Of a stretch of DNA of 64,000 nucleotides, positions 55,250-62,811 are shown piece by piece (position 1 is the stretch's first letter; each line of letters opens with the position of its first letter). This DNA is from Flavobacteriales bacterium. Its GTDB lineage: Bacteria; Bacteroidota; Bacteroidia; Flavobacteriales_F; PHOS-HE28. The position numbers and the translations under genes were made by a program. The notes below the pieces were generated by a model. The model saw only the letters and a program-made list of their open reading frames with translations, made no database searches and was not told the DNA's origin. Where the stretch lies: NCBI GenBank assembly GCA_016717225.1, contig JADKGB010000018.1, forward strand, positions 1 through 64,000, given 5' to 3'.

Positions 55250-55756
55250 TTACGGCATCACGACCGTATCAATGACGTGGACGACGCCGTTCGATCCCTT
55301 GAGGTCGGTAGCGGTCACGGTGGACATCCCACCCTTGCTGTCGGTGAGCATCACCTTGCCACCTTTCACGGAAGCGGTGAGCTTGGCACCGTTCACGGTG
55401 GTGAGCACAGCCTTACCCTTTCCTTCCTTAATGGCCGCCATCACAGCAGCGGCATCGATGTTCCCAGCCACCACGTGGTAGGTAAGGATTCCGGCAAGCG
55501 CGCTCTTGGATTCAGGCTTCAACAGACCTTCCACGGTGCCTTTCGGCAACTTGTCGAACGCCGCGTTGGTCGGAGCGAATACGGTGAACGGTCCTTTGCC
55601 TTTCAGCGTTCCAACGAGGTCGGCGGCCTTCACGGCAGCCACCAGCGTTGTGTGGTCCTTCGAGCCGATAGCGATATCCACGACATCCACGTCTTGAGCG
55701 AACGAGAGAACACTGGCGAGCGCGAGGCCCGCGGTTACGATCATCTTCATCATCAT
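55250..55756 (-). CDS. Secreted fasciclin-domain protein
   Basis: A 168-residue protein from MMMKMIVTAGLALA (55756), signal peptide ending near SFAQ. One fasciclin (FAS1) domain covers the rest: VVDIAIGSKDHTTLVAAVK, FTVFAPTNAAFDKLPKGTVE (FAS1 H1 box), ILTYHVVAGNI and the closing GVVHVIDTVVMP (H2 box). FAS1 domains mediate adhesion. It lies upstream of the rhodopsin gene on the opposite strand, so both probably read from the 55.8-56.2 kb gap. Confidence 0.92.
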   Translation of the reverse strand: MMMKMIVTAGLALASVLSFAQDVDVVDIAIGSKDHTTLVAAVKAADLVGTLKGKGPFTVFAPTNAAFDKLPKGTVEGLLKPESKSALAGILTYHVVAGNIDAAAVMAAIKEGKGKAVLTTVNGAKLTASVKGGKVMLTDSKGGMSTVTATDLKGSNGVVHVIDTVVMP

Positions 55757-56242
55757 ATGTATGAGGTTGTTAGTTGGGTAGTGAGAACACACCGGCATGC
55801 TGAAGGTTCACGAGCATTGTGAGTCCTTAACGAACGGCCTGGGTTGGTGTAGGTCGTGTTAACGTCGGGAACACAACGTCCGCTGAGCTTGCGCCACCGT
55901 CCATCGGATCCGATCGCGAAATCCACTACAACATTCGTTTCTGTCATGTGATCCGGGTTTGTAGGTCGTGCGCAGAGTATGCTGCATGCGCAATGCTTCA
56001 CGGTCCGTCATGGATCCGACCGCGTGTTCAGTTGCGCGGCTATGTCCACGCTGGTCCAGCGGCGTTCACGGCGGTTCGTCGATCCCGCATCGTAATGAAC
56101 TATTTTGAAATAGCGGTGTTGGATTACGTGACCCCGATCAGAGGGTCGCTTGTGAAGGTTTGACCAGCGATCTAGAGCGCAGGTACCCACTTCCGCTTTC
56201 GTGTGTTGAGTCGTCCCGTCCTTCACCTTAACCCTTTTCACA
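55757..56242. other. Divergent gap upstream of fasciclin and rhodopsin
   Basis: A 486-base stretch with no supported gene. It should carry promoters for both divergent genes. TATTTTG at about 56102-56108 is close to, but one base short of, TAnnTTTG. Light or stress control of the rhodopsin, if any, would act here, but no operator is recognised. Confidence 0.45.
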
Positions 56243-56980
56243 ATGCATTCAGTGCTGCTGACCATCCTTCCCATTGCAACTGACAACTACGTGGCCTTCA
56301 CCTTCTTCGTTGGCACCATGGCCATGATGGCCGCTTCGGTGTTCTTTTTCTTCGAAGTGGGCAACACCGACCCGAAGTGGCGGACCTCAGTGCTCATCAG
56401 TGGCCTGATCACCTTCATCGCGGCGGTGCACTACTACTACATGCGCGATTACAACCTCGCTACCGGACAGTCTCCGGTGTTCTTCCGTTACGTGGATTGG
56501 TTGCTCACCGTGCCCTTGATGTGCGTGGAGTTCTACCTCATCACCAAGAAGGCCGGTGCGAAGGTCGCGCTGTTGTGGAAGCTCATCGCTGCTTCGGTGT
56601 TCATGTTGGTCACCGGTTACATCGGCGAGGCCATCTATCCCACCGAGACACAAAGTTGGATCTGGGGCTTTGTGAGCAGCATCGGCTACTTCTACATCGT
56701 GTACCTCATCTGGTTCGGTGAAGTGGCGCAGCTGGCCGAGAAGGCCGGTGGTGCGGTGCGCAAGGCGAACAGGACCCTCGCTTGGTTCGTGCTTGTTGGT
56801 TGGGCCATTTATCCGATCGGCTACATCGCGGGTACCGCAGGTGGTCTGTTTGGCATGCCTGTACTCAGCGGCTTGTCATTGGATGTGGTCTACAACATCG
56901 GTGATGCGGTCAACAAGATCGGCTTCGGCCTGGTGATCTATGTGTTGGCGCAATCCGATAGGGTGTTGGCCAAGGCCTAA
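56243..56980 (+). CDS. Proteorhodopsin-type light-driven proton pump
   Basis: A 245-residue microbial rhodopsin with seven membrane helices. Helix C reads RYVDWLLTVPLMCVE, giving the outward-proton-pump triad Asp85, Thr89, Glu96 (DTE, as in proteorhodopsin 97/101/108). The retinal lysine is Lys225 in GDAVNKIGFG, and His63 (VHYYYM) matches the proteorhodopsin His75 next to the acceptor. Met93 sits at the green/blue tuning site and predicts green absorption. In helix E, WIWGFVSS has Gly142 where bacteriorhodopsin has Trp138, the position of the carotenoid-antenna fenestration in xanthorhodopsin. The blh gene follows 79 bases later, supplying retinal. Confidence 0.95.
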   Translation: MHSVLLTILPIATDNYVAFTFFVGTMAMMAASVFFFFEVGNTDPKWRTSVLISGLITFIAAVHYYYMRDYNLATGQSPVFFRYVDWLLTVPLMCVEFYLITKKAGAKVALLWKLIAASVFMLVTGYIGEAIYPTETQSWIWGFVSSIGYFYIVYLIWFGEVAQLAEKAGGAVRKANRTLAWFVLVGWAIYPIGYIAGTAGGLFGMPVLSGLSLDVVYNIGDAVNKIGFGLVIYVLAQSDRVLAKA

Positions 56981-57059
56981 GGCAAGCGTTCATCCATTCG
57001 GGTGACCACGGATCAGGCGTTCTGGTTCGTGGTCACCTGTTGGATGGGCAGAACCAACG

Positions 57060-57995
57060 ATGATGCGTACCTGGCTGTTGCTCTTTGGTGCCGCCCTGTT
57101 GATCGGTCAACAGGGACTGCGGGTCTTCACCCCGGAAGTACAGGTGGGCTTGTTCTTTCTGGGGGTCGTGTTGGTGGGTGTTCCGCATGGCGCTGCTGAC
57201 CTGTTGGTGTCGACGCAACAGGCACGTGATGCGGGCAGGATGTTCCACACACCCAAGTTCTTGCTAGGGTATGTAGGACGTTTGTTGGTGTTCGCGGCAG
57301 TGCTCTACTTCCTCCCGGTCTTAGGCTCCGCGTTGTTCATCCTCTTTTCCGCGTACCATTTTGGGGAGACGGACCTTGCCAAGTTGCGAACGGAGACACT
57401 TTGGGGAAAGTTTGTGGTGCTCAACTACGGACTGGTCATCCTCGGGATCATCCTGCTCGGTCATGCGGAGGAAGTGGAACCGATCCTAGCGGTGCTGGAG
57501 GCATCACCGCAACAAGCGCTCTGGCTGGAATGGGTCATCAGCTCGAAGTTGCTGTTGCTTGGCACTTCGATGGTGCTGTTCTTCGGCAGCGCCTTCGCCT
57601 ACTTCGTGTTGAATCCTTCTTCGCATGCGGGTGGTGGCGACTTCATAGCGCGCTTCGCCATGCTTGCGTTGCTCTTGCACTTTCTCCCGCTCGTGCTCGG
57701 ATTCACCTTCTACTTCATCGTGTGGCACTCCGTGTTGTCGCTCAGCAACATTCTCTCCTACCTCCGGAAGGATGGGCTCTTCTCCACCCAGGTCATCCTT
57801 GGTCGGGTCGTGTTCTATAGCATCTTGGCATTGGTGGGTATGGCTCTACTGGCTGCTTGCGGATTCGTTTACCTCAGTACCGAAGCGCTGATGATCTCGG
57901 TGATCGCAGGGCTCGCGGTGCTCACCGCGCCACATATGGGCGTGATGCATGAGATGTACGGACGGTTACGGTCCCAGCAGAGCCAAGGACTTTGA
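57060..57995 (+). CDS. blh: Beta-carotene 15,15'-dioxygenase, Brp/Blh family
   Basis: A 311-residue integral-membrane enzyme that cleaves beta-carotene into two retinals. About eight hydrophobic helices are seen. The conserved iron-site motifs are GVPHGAADLL (His43), SAYHFGETD (His100), VWHSVLSL (His223) and APHMGVMHEMY (His292, His297). The residue four after His223 is Ser, where I recall a fourth His in the characterised marine Blh. A start at 57063 is possible. Its place directly behind the rhodopsin makes a retinal-supply role near certain. Beta-carotene synthesis genes (crtE, B, I, Y) are not in this window. Confidence 0.92.
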   Translation: MMRTWLLLFGAALLIGQQGLRVFTPEVQVGLFFLGVVLVGVPHGAADLLVSTQQARDAGRMFHTPKFLLGYVGRLLVFAAVLYFLPVLGSALFILFSAYHFGETDLAKLRTETLWGKFVVLNYGLVILGIILLGHAEEVEPILAVLEASPQQALWLEWVISSKLLLLGTSMVLFFGSAFAYFVLNPSSHAGGGDFIARFAMLALLLHFLPLVLGFTFYFIVWHSVLSLSNILSYLRKDGLFSTQVILGRVVFYSILALVGMALLAACGFVYLSTEALMISVIAGLAVLTAPHMGVMHEMYGRLRSQQSQGL

Positions 57996-58187
57996 ACCAA
58001 GAAGCGGTTGACGGCGATCATTCAGGCACCCTGCCGTGGACCATGCGTTGATACAAGGGTGCTGCAAGAGAGGATCGATGGAGGTTCTGAACGCCGCAAG
58101 GCCGGACATCTGAACATTCGGAATGGCGTTACCTGAAGCTCGAAATGAACAAAGCCGGTTCGCAGGTGTCTTGAAGGAAAAGACAAA

Positions 58188-58364
58188 ATGGAGTTCTTCA
58201 ACAGGTGGTATCCCATGATCCTCGCGTTCATCAGCTTCCTGCTCTCGGTGTCCTTATGGTTCACTGGAAGGAAGGAGGAGGGGCAATTCGTCGGCATATG
58301 GGTGCCCTCCATTCTCGCTGCGGGCATCTACTTCAAACTGGAGTTCGAAAAGCAACGGCCATGA
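58188..58364 (+). CDS. Small two-helix membrane protein (58 aa), phototrophy neighbourhood
   Basis: A 59-codon frame preceded by AAGGAAAAGACAAAATG, giving a plausible ribosome site. Residues about 9-25 (PMILAFISFLLSVSLWF) and 36-50 (FVGIWVPSILAAGIYF) are hydrophobic, separated by a charged loop TGRKEEG, and the tail is basic (KLEFEKQRP). Its stop overlaps the next start by four bases (ATGA). It lies 190 bases after blh. No family recognised. The overlap, ribosome site and membrane pattern argue that it is a real gene. Confidence 0.62.
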   Translation: MEFFNRWYPMILAFISFLLSVSLWFTGRKEEGQFVGIWVPSILAAGIYFKLEFEKQRP

Positions 58365-58507
58365 ACGACATCTGGATATTCGTCCTCGGTGCGATCATAT
58401 TTGGCGGTTATATGTTCGGCCTGTTGAGCATGATCAATAAGCAGCACAAGATCCAAGCACGGGAACAGGACCGCTACATGAAGTCGCAGGACAAGAAGGC
58501 GTCTTGA
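58361..58507 (+). CDS. Small one-helix membrane protein (48 aa), phototrophy neighbourhood
   Basis: A 49-codon frame starting inside the stop of the 58-aa gene (ATGA overlap), so translationally coupled. Residues about 4-24 (IWIFVLGAIIFGGYMFGLLS) form one membrane helix, followed by a strongly charged cytoplasmic tail (QHKIQAREQDRYMKSQDKK). No family recognised. The layout resembles small accessory subunits of membrane complexes, but no partner is known. Confidence 0.6.
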   Translation: MNDIWIFVLGAIIFGGYMFGLLSMINKQHKIQAREQDRYMKSQDKKAS

Positions 58508-58642
58508 GGCGGTCATTCGAGTTGGGCGAACTAGGTGGTTGTTCAAGTCGCAGCATCGATAGTTTGGTTGTCAGCTATGTGGGGTTCTATTCCGAAGGTT
58601 GGACTCGGCTGACTCGTTGCGATAGGTCGTGTGGGAAGCGTG

Positions 58643-59374
58643 CTAGTTCTTCACACGCAACACCGACACTCCGTTCTCATCCGTTGTGAGCAACTCGCTC
58701 ATGTGGTCGAAGAATGGCCGGATGTTGCGATAGGCGGCATCTATCTGCCCCACGAAGTCCGCAGCGAGCACCTCACGATCGGTGAACGCATGCCGGAACA
58801 GGAACTGGTTCCGCCGCAACAGATCAATGCCGGGATGGTCCTTGGAATAGCCTTTGGGCGCGGTCTTCACACCATCCCCGATGATCTCACCGAAGGTGTC
58901 GCGCAGCTTCTTGCCTTTGAGCAGCTTGCGCCAGGTCTCCAGGTCCTGATCGATGTCCACGCGAATACGCTTGAGGTCTGCAGGCTCTGGGGCGAAGAAG
59001 CCGCAGGCCACGAAGGAGCCACCGGGCTTGATGCGGAAGTTGTAGCCCCCGCGCAAGGCCGGTTTCACACGACCAATGCTTCCCCCGAGCCACGTCTTGT
59101 ACGGCGGCTTGTCCTTGTGGAAGCGGGTGTCGTTGTAAATGCGGTACATCGCTTCCTTGCCCGTATCCGTAGAGAGCTTGTCGTGCTTCCGCATGCGCTC
59201 GAGCAACGCATCGATGAAGTTGGCCACGTTGGTCTGCGCCGCTTGGTAGCGGTCCTTGTGCTTCAGGAACCAATCGCGGTCGTTGTGGCGATCGAGGTCC
59301 TTGAGGAAGTCGAGGGTGGCTGGGATGATGCGGGAGGTCACCTGCGTGGCCGTGGTCATGCGCTTCGTGCTCAA
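58643..59374 (-). CDS. DUF2461 / TIGR02453 family protein
   Basis: A 243-residue cytoplasmic protein of the widespread DUF2461 family. Hallmarks are [22 protein letters not shown] near the N-terminus, [21 protein letters not shown] and [19 protein letters not shown]. Function of the family is unknown. Its start overlaps the stop of the NTF2-like gene by four bases (59371-59374), so the two are probably co-translated. Confidence 0.9.
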   Translation of the reverse strand: MSTKRMTTATQVTSRIIPATLDFLKDLDRHNDRDWFLKHKDRYQAAQTNVANFIDALLERMRKHDKLSTDTGKEAMYRIYNDTRFHKDKPPYKTWLGGSIGRVKPALRGGYNFRIKPGGSFVACGFFAPEPADLKRIRVDIDQDLETWRKLLKGKKLRDTFGEIIGDGVKTAPKGYSKDHPGIDLLRRNQFLFRHAFTDREVLAADFVGQIDAAYRNIRPFFDHMSELLTTDENGVSVLRVKN

Positions 59375-59784
59375 CGCAGTTTCCGTTCGCCTTCGGTGAT
59401 CGCCAGGTCGTTGATGCTCGCGTAGCGCTTGGCCATGTAGCCGAGCTCATCGAACTCCCAGTTCTCGTTGCCATAGCTGCGGAACCAGTTGCCGGCCTCA
59501 TCGCGCCACTCGTACTCGAAACGCACGGCGATCCGGTTCCCGCTGTGCGCCCAGTATTCCTTCTTCAGGCGGTAGTCCAGTTCCTTGGCCCACTTGCGCT
59601 TCAGGAAGGCGACGATCTCGTCCCGGCCGTTGATGAACTCGTTCCGGTTGCGCCATTCGCTGTCCGGTGTGTAGGCTTTTGCCACGCGCTCGGGATCCTT
59701 GCTGTTCCAGGCGTCCTCGGCCATTTGGATCTTCTGCTTAGCGGTCTCTTCGTTGAATGGGGGAAGGGGTGGTCGAGGGTCCAT
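59371..59784 (-). CDS. NTF2-like DUF1348 family protein
   Basis: A 137-residue SnoaL/NTF2-fold protein of the DUF1348 family. [61 protein letters not shown] and [12 protein letters not shown] are characteristic. The fold binds small hydrophobic ligands; the reaction here is unknown. It is followed by the DUF2461 gene with a four-base overlap, and preceded by the thioredoxin-like gene. Confidence 0.9.
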   Translation of the reverse strand: MDPRPPLPPFNEETAKQKIQMAEDAWNSKDPERVAKAYTPDSEWRNRNEFINGRDEIVAFLKRKWAKELDYRLKKEYWAHSGNRIAVRFEYEWRDEAGNWFRSYGNENWEFDELGYMAKRYASINDLAITEGERKLR

Positions 59785-59808
59785 GGAAGTGTGGGTTGAA
59801 GTCCGTTC

Positions 59809-60405
59809 TCAAATACCCGGCAACAGCGCGATGAGTTCACGCTCGATGGCCTGTTGCTTGTCCTTGGCATACCATGCATGCAGCGGCTCCTTATAGTCGG
59901 TAGCGGTTGCCGGATCGCTCTTCAGGGCGATCACCAGGGCTTGGGCTTCCGCAGGTCGAGGTCCCCACGTGGCGATCACCTCGTGCTGCACGTTCAACTG
60001 AATGAGCTTGGGAATGGATCGGCTGGTGCCGGTCAAGTGAGCGTCCATCAGGTCCAGGTTCGCATCGCGGTATACCAGGGAAAGTCGCAACAAGCCACCG
60101 GACAACGCTGCCAATGCGTTCATCACGGGAAGGATCTGTGCCGCATCGCCGCACCAGTGCTCACTCAGCACGAGCCAATCGAGGGGCATGTCAAGCGCTG
60201 CGATCCTTGCTCGAGCCGCTTCGCCGGGCACGTAGGTCTTTTCGATACGCCGCATCCGGCTTTCATTCAACGGCAGGTGCGATGACGTGCTCGTTTCCAC
60301 GCCAGAAGCGATCTCGGCGCCCATGTTCCGGCGATAGTCGGCATAGGTGATCGCCTTCGAGAGGTAGATCCGATATTCGACTTGTATGGATGATGTGGTG
60401 GTCAT
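59809..60405 (-). CDS. Thioredoxin-family protein with CxxD site
   Basis: A 198-residue thioredoxin-fold protein of the Thioredoxin_9 type. The redox site is WLVLSEHWCGDAAQILPVMN, in which the second Cys of CxxC is Asp, as in other members of this family, so a typical dithiol oxidoreductase activity is not expected. SIPKLIQLN contains the family cis-Pro. No signal peptide, so cytoplasmic. Partner unknown. Confidence 0.82.
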   Translation of the reverse strand: MTTTSSIQVEYRIYLSKAITYADYRRNMGAEIASGVETSTSSHLPLNESRMRRIEKTYVPGEAARARIAALDMPLDWLVLSEHWCGDAAQILPVMNALAALSGGLLRLSLVYRDANLDLMDAHLTGTSRSIPKLIQLNVQHEVIATWGPRPAEAQALVIALKSDPATATDYKEPLHAWYAKDKQQAIERELIALLPGI

Positions 60406-60495
60406 GGGTGCAATTTGAAGCGAATGTCGGGTAGCTCAGCCGGGACCGTGGATCGGGCGGTCCCGGCGTCCAGAGCATGGTGTCGATCAAGCTTA

Positions 60496-61392
60496 TCAGT
60501 TCATCTCGTACACCGCCTTGAAGGTGGCGGCGAAGTCCTTCATGTCGGTGGGTGTGGTGTTGCTCACGGTGCGCTGCACCGGCTCCATCACATGACCCTC
60601 GTTCAGGCACTGCACGAACTCGATGAGGCGCTTGGCCACGTTGGGGCCGGCGCCCATCTGCTGCACCATGGCCTGTTCGGCCTGGTCGTAAGGGAACTCC
60701 ACGTACTTCAGGTCAGCCTTGCCGATGGCGGATCCCAGGATGCCGGCGGCCTCGTTGTAGGACAGGTCGCGTGGCCCGAGCACGTACTCCACGCTCTTGC
60801 CGCTGAAGTCCAGTGCCAGCAGGTGTGCGAGTGCCTTCGCTCCGATGTCGCGTGTGGCCACCATCGGGATCTTCAGGTCGGCCTTCACCGGGGTGCCCAT
60901 GATGCCCATGTGCTTGATCATGCCGGCCTGTCCGAGCGTGTTCTCCATGAAGTAGGTCGCACGCAGGTGCAGCACGTCGAGACCAGGGATCGTGTTCATC
61001 GCCTGCTCCATGTGGTACAGGCCGTTCACCACGCCATTGCCCTCGGGCAGGTGGGCGCCCACGCTGCTCAGCGTGACGAGCTTCTTCAACCCTGCGGCTT
61101 TCGCGGCGGCAGCGAAAGCATTCACATGCTTCATCTGCGAAGCGGTGTAGTCGTTGCTTGTCCAGTCCATAGGGACCATGAAGTAGGCGGCGTCCACGCC
61201 CGTGAGGGCTTTGGTGACCAGCGCGCTATCACTGGTGTCGCCGATGAAGAGTTCCGCTCCTATGTCGGTCAGCGCTTTCGCCTTGGCGGCGTCGCGGCTG
61301 ATGATGCGTACGGTGTGGCCAGCGGCCAGCAGGCCGAGGGCGGCGGGCTTGCCGGTGTTCCCGGTAGCTCCAGTGATCAGGTAGGTGCTCAT
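60496..61392 (-). CDS. NmrA-like NAD(P)H-binding protein
   Basis: A 298-residue atypical short-chain dehydrogenase. The N-terminal STYLITGATGNTGKPAALGL is the Rossmann nucleotide-binding motif of the NmrA/PCBER group. SNDYTASQMKHVNAFAAAAK and VTLSSVGAHLPEG follow; the catalytic YxxxK is not clearly placed, as is common in NmrA-type redox sensors. It is close to a MarR regulator and an F420-reductase-like gene, suggesting a redox or drug-stress response group. The reaction is unknown. Confidence 0.85.
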   Translation of the reverse strand: MSTYLITGATGNTGKPAALGLLAAGHTVRIISRDAAKAKALTDIGAELFIGDTSDSALVTKALTGVDAAYFMVPMDWTSNDYTASQMKHVNAFAAAAKAAGLKKLVTLSSVGAHLPEGNGVVNGLYHMEQAMNTIPGLDVLHLRATYFMENTLGQAGMIKHMGIMGTPVKADLKIPMVATRDIGAKALAHLLALDFSGKSVEYVLGPRDLSYNEAAGILGSAIGKADLKYVEFPYDQAEQAMVQQMGAGPNVAKRLIEFVQCLNEGHVMEPVQRTVSNTTPTDMKDFAATFKAVYEMN

Positions 61393-61432
61393 GGTGTTTT
61401 TGGTTGTTTGTTAGGTTGTTCGGGTTCTGGTC

Positions 61433-61470
61433 GGGGCGGCCCCGGAGTTTCATCCGGGGTCCGGCCCTTA
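61433..61470. repeat. GGCCCCGGAG/TCCGGGG hairpin, copy 2
   Basis: GCCCCGGAGTTTCATCCGGGG forms a hairpin and nearly matches the one at about 48930. It lies between the NmrA-like and F420-reductase-like genes. Confidence 0.6.
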
Positions 61471-61471
61471 C

Positions 61472-62119
61472 TTACTTCTTTAAGAGTTTGAACGCATGGT
61501 TCCATTGGTTTCGGGCAAAGCCGGGGATGCACCAGAGCATGCATAGCGGCTCGATGGCGCGCGCGCCTTCCACGCCGCCCATGTCCTCGCTCTCCCAGCC
61601 GAACTGGTCGAGGATCGCGGTCACTTCCTTCTTCGCGTTCGCATCGTTGCCGCAGATGAACATGGTGGGCTTAACGCCACCGAAGTCGGGGTTCACCATG
61701 AAGGCGTTGCCCACGCTGTTGAAGGCTTTTACGAAGTTGGCCTTGGGGCTGACCTTCTGTAGCTGCTCCATCAGGCTCTCTTCCAGCGTGGTGAAGTAGT
61801 GCAGCACGCCGTTGGTCGGAGCTGCATCCGCGATCGGGTTGGTGGCATCGATCACCGTTTTGCCCGCGAGGTCGGCGCTATCGCAGAGACGGATGGCTGC
61901 TTCGGCAGCGGTGCCTTTCGTCGCGAGTACGATGATGTCCGCCCACTTCGCCACCTCTTTGTGGCTGCCCACTTTACCATCGGGGTTCTTGTCCAGCCAA
62001 TCGTTCACCTTGCTGGCCTCGCGTGTTGCGATCATCACCTGATGACCGTGTTTCATGAATCCGTTGGCGAGCACTTGGCCCACCATGCCTGTACCGAGGA
62101 TGCCGATTTTCTTGCTCAT
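61472..62119 (-). CDS. NADPH-dependent F420 reductase-like (NAD(P)-binding) protein
   Basis: A 215-residue protein from MSKKIGILGTGMVGQVLANG (62119), the dinucleotide-binding GxGxxG start of the F420-dependent NADP reductase/NpdG-like group. EVAKWADIIVLATKGTAAEA, TVIDATNPIADAA and VKAFNSVGNAFMVNP are typical. In Bacteroidota, which lack F420, such proteins are of unknown substrate. The gene lies 45 bases after marR, with a candidate MarR operator in between. Confidence 0.86.
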   Translation of the reverse strand: MSKKIGILGTGMVGQVLANGFMKHGHQVMIATREASKVNDWLDKNPDGKVGSHKEVAKWADIIVLATKGTAAEAAIRLCDSADLAGKTVIDATNPIADAAPTNGVLHYFTTLEESLMEQLQKVSPKANFVKAFNSVGNAFMVNPDFGGVKPTMFICGNDANAKKEVTAILDQFGWESEDMGGVEGARAIEPLCMLWCIPGFARNQWNHAFKLLKK

Positions 62120-62130
62120 CGTTTTTTGGG

Positions 62131-62152
62131 TTATTGTTGTATTTACAATCGT
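62131..62152. promoter_or_regulatory. Candidate MarR operator 2
   Basis: ATTGTTGTATTTACAAT, with arms ATTGT and ACAAT, resembles the operator before marR (shared GTTGTATxTxCAA). It lies in the 45-base gap between marR and the F420-reductase-like gene. Confidence 0.45.
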
Positions 62153-62164
62153 TTGGGACCGCAT

Positions 62165-62599
62165 TCAGTCCTGTTGGTCCAGCATAGCACTTGCGCGCAC
62201 GAGGTCCTGCACCAATGCCGTTCCTTTTTCCTTGCCGAGGATCTTGGAGGACCGCGCGTACATCTTGCCCCAAGCGGTCTTGATCCGTTGCTCGGCGCCG
62301 ATGGCTTCCGGGGTAGGATACACAAGCATCGACTTGCCCTCGCTGGATCGGGATATCAATCCCCGTTCCTCCAGTTTATCCAACATCCGCGTGATGGTGC
62401 TGGGGGTCAGTTGCATCTCTTTGGCGATGTCCCCGGCACGGATGCCCGGCCGTTTCACCACGGTCATAACAATAAAGCCTTGGGTAGGGGAGATGTCCGC
62501 TTCGGCGAACTCCTCATCCGCGATGCGCGAGATGCTGCGCGCCATCGCGTTTGCGGCATGGTAGAGGCAGTTGCAGTAGGAACTCTTCGACTCGCTCAC
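62165..62599 (-). CDS. MarR-family transcriptional regulator
   Basis: A 144-residue regulator from a GTG at 62599 (VSESKSSYCNC), chosen because it gives the usual MarR length; the longer frame to 62722 has no homology. The winged-helix motif RAGDIAKEMQLTPSTITRML and the wing LEERGLISRSSEGKSMLVYPT are complete. Two Cys near the N-terminus (YCNCLYHAANA) could sense oxidants. An inverted repeat at 62617-62638 lies just upstream and is a likely auto-operator. It probably controls the adjacent NAD(P)-binding genes. Confidence 0.88.
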   Translation of the reverse strand: MSESKSSYCNCLYHAANAMARSISRIADEEFAEADISPTQGFIVMTVVKRPGIRAGDIAKEMQLTPSTITRMLDKLEERGLISRSSEGKSMLVYPTPEAIGAEQRIKTAWGKMYARSSKILGKEKGTALVQDLVRASAMLDQQD

Positions 62600-62616
62600 G
62601 GCGCAAACATAATACG

Positions 62617-62638
62617 AATAGTTGTATGTGCAACTATT
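62617..62638. promoter_or_regulatory. Candidate MarR operator 1
   Basis: AATAGTTG and CAACTATT are exact complements around TATGTG, the size and shape of a MarR dimer site. It lies 18 bases before the GTG start of marR. Confidence 0.6.
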
Positions 62639-62811
62639 ACTTGCGAGTTGGATAACTACGAACAATGACCATGCCCGGGAGACCGCTTTCCGGCGTGTAA
62701 AGCGATCCCGTAGATCGATCACTGTCCATGTTCATGAGCGGATCCGCCCTTGAACCACCTGCAATTCCCTTCCATCGTCGAGAGCGTAGTTTCGGCCCAT
62801 AGCCAGAACGG

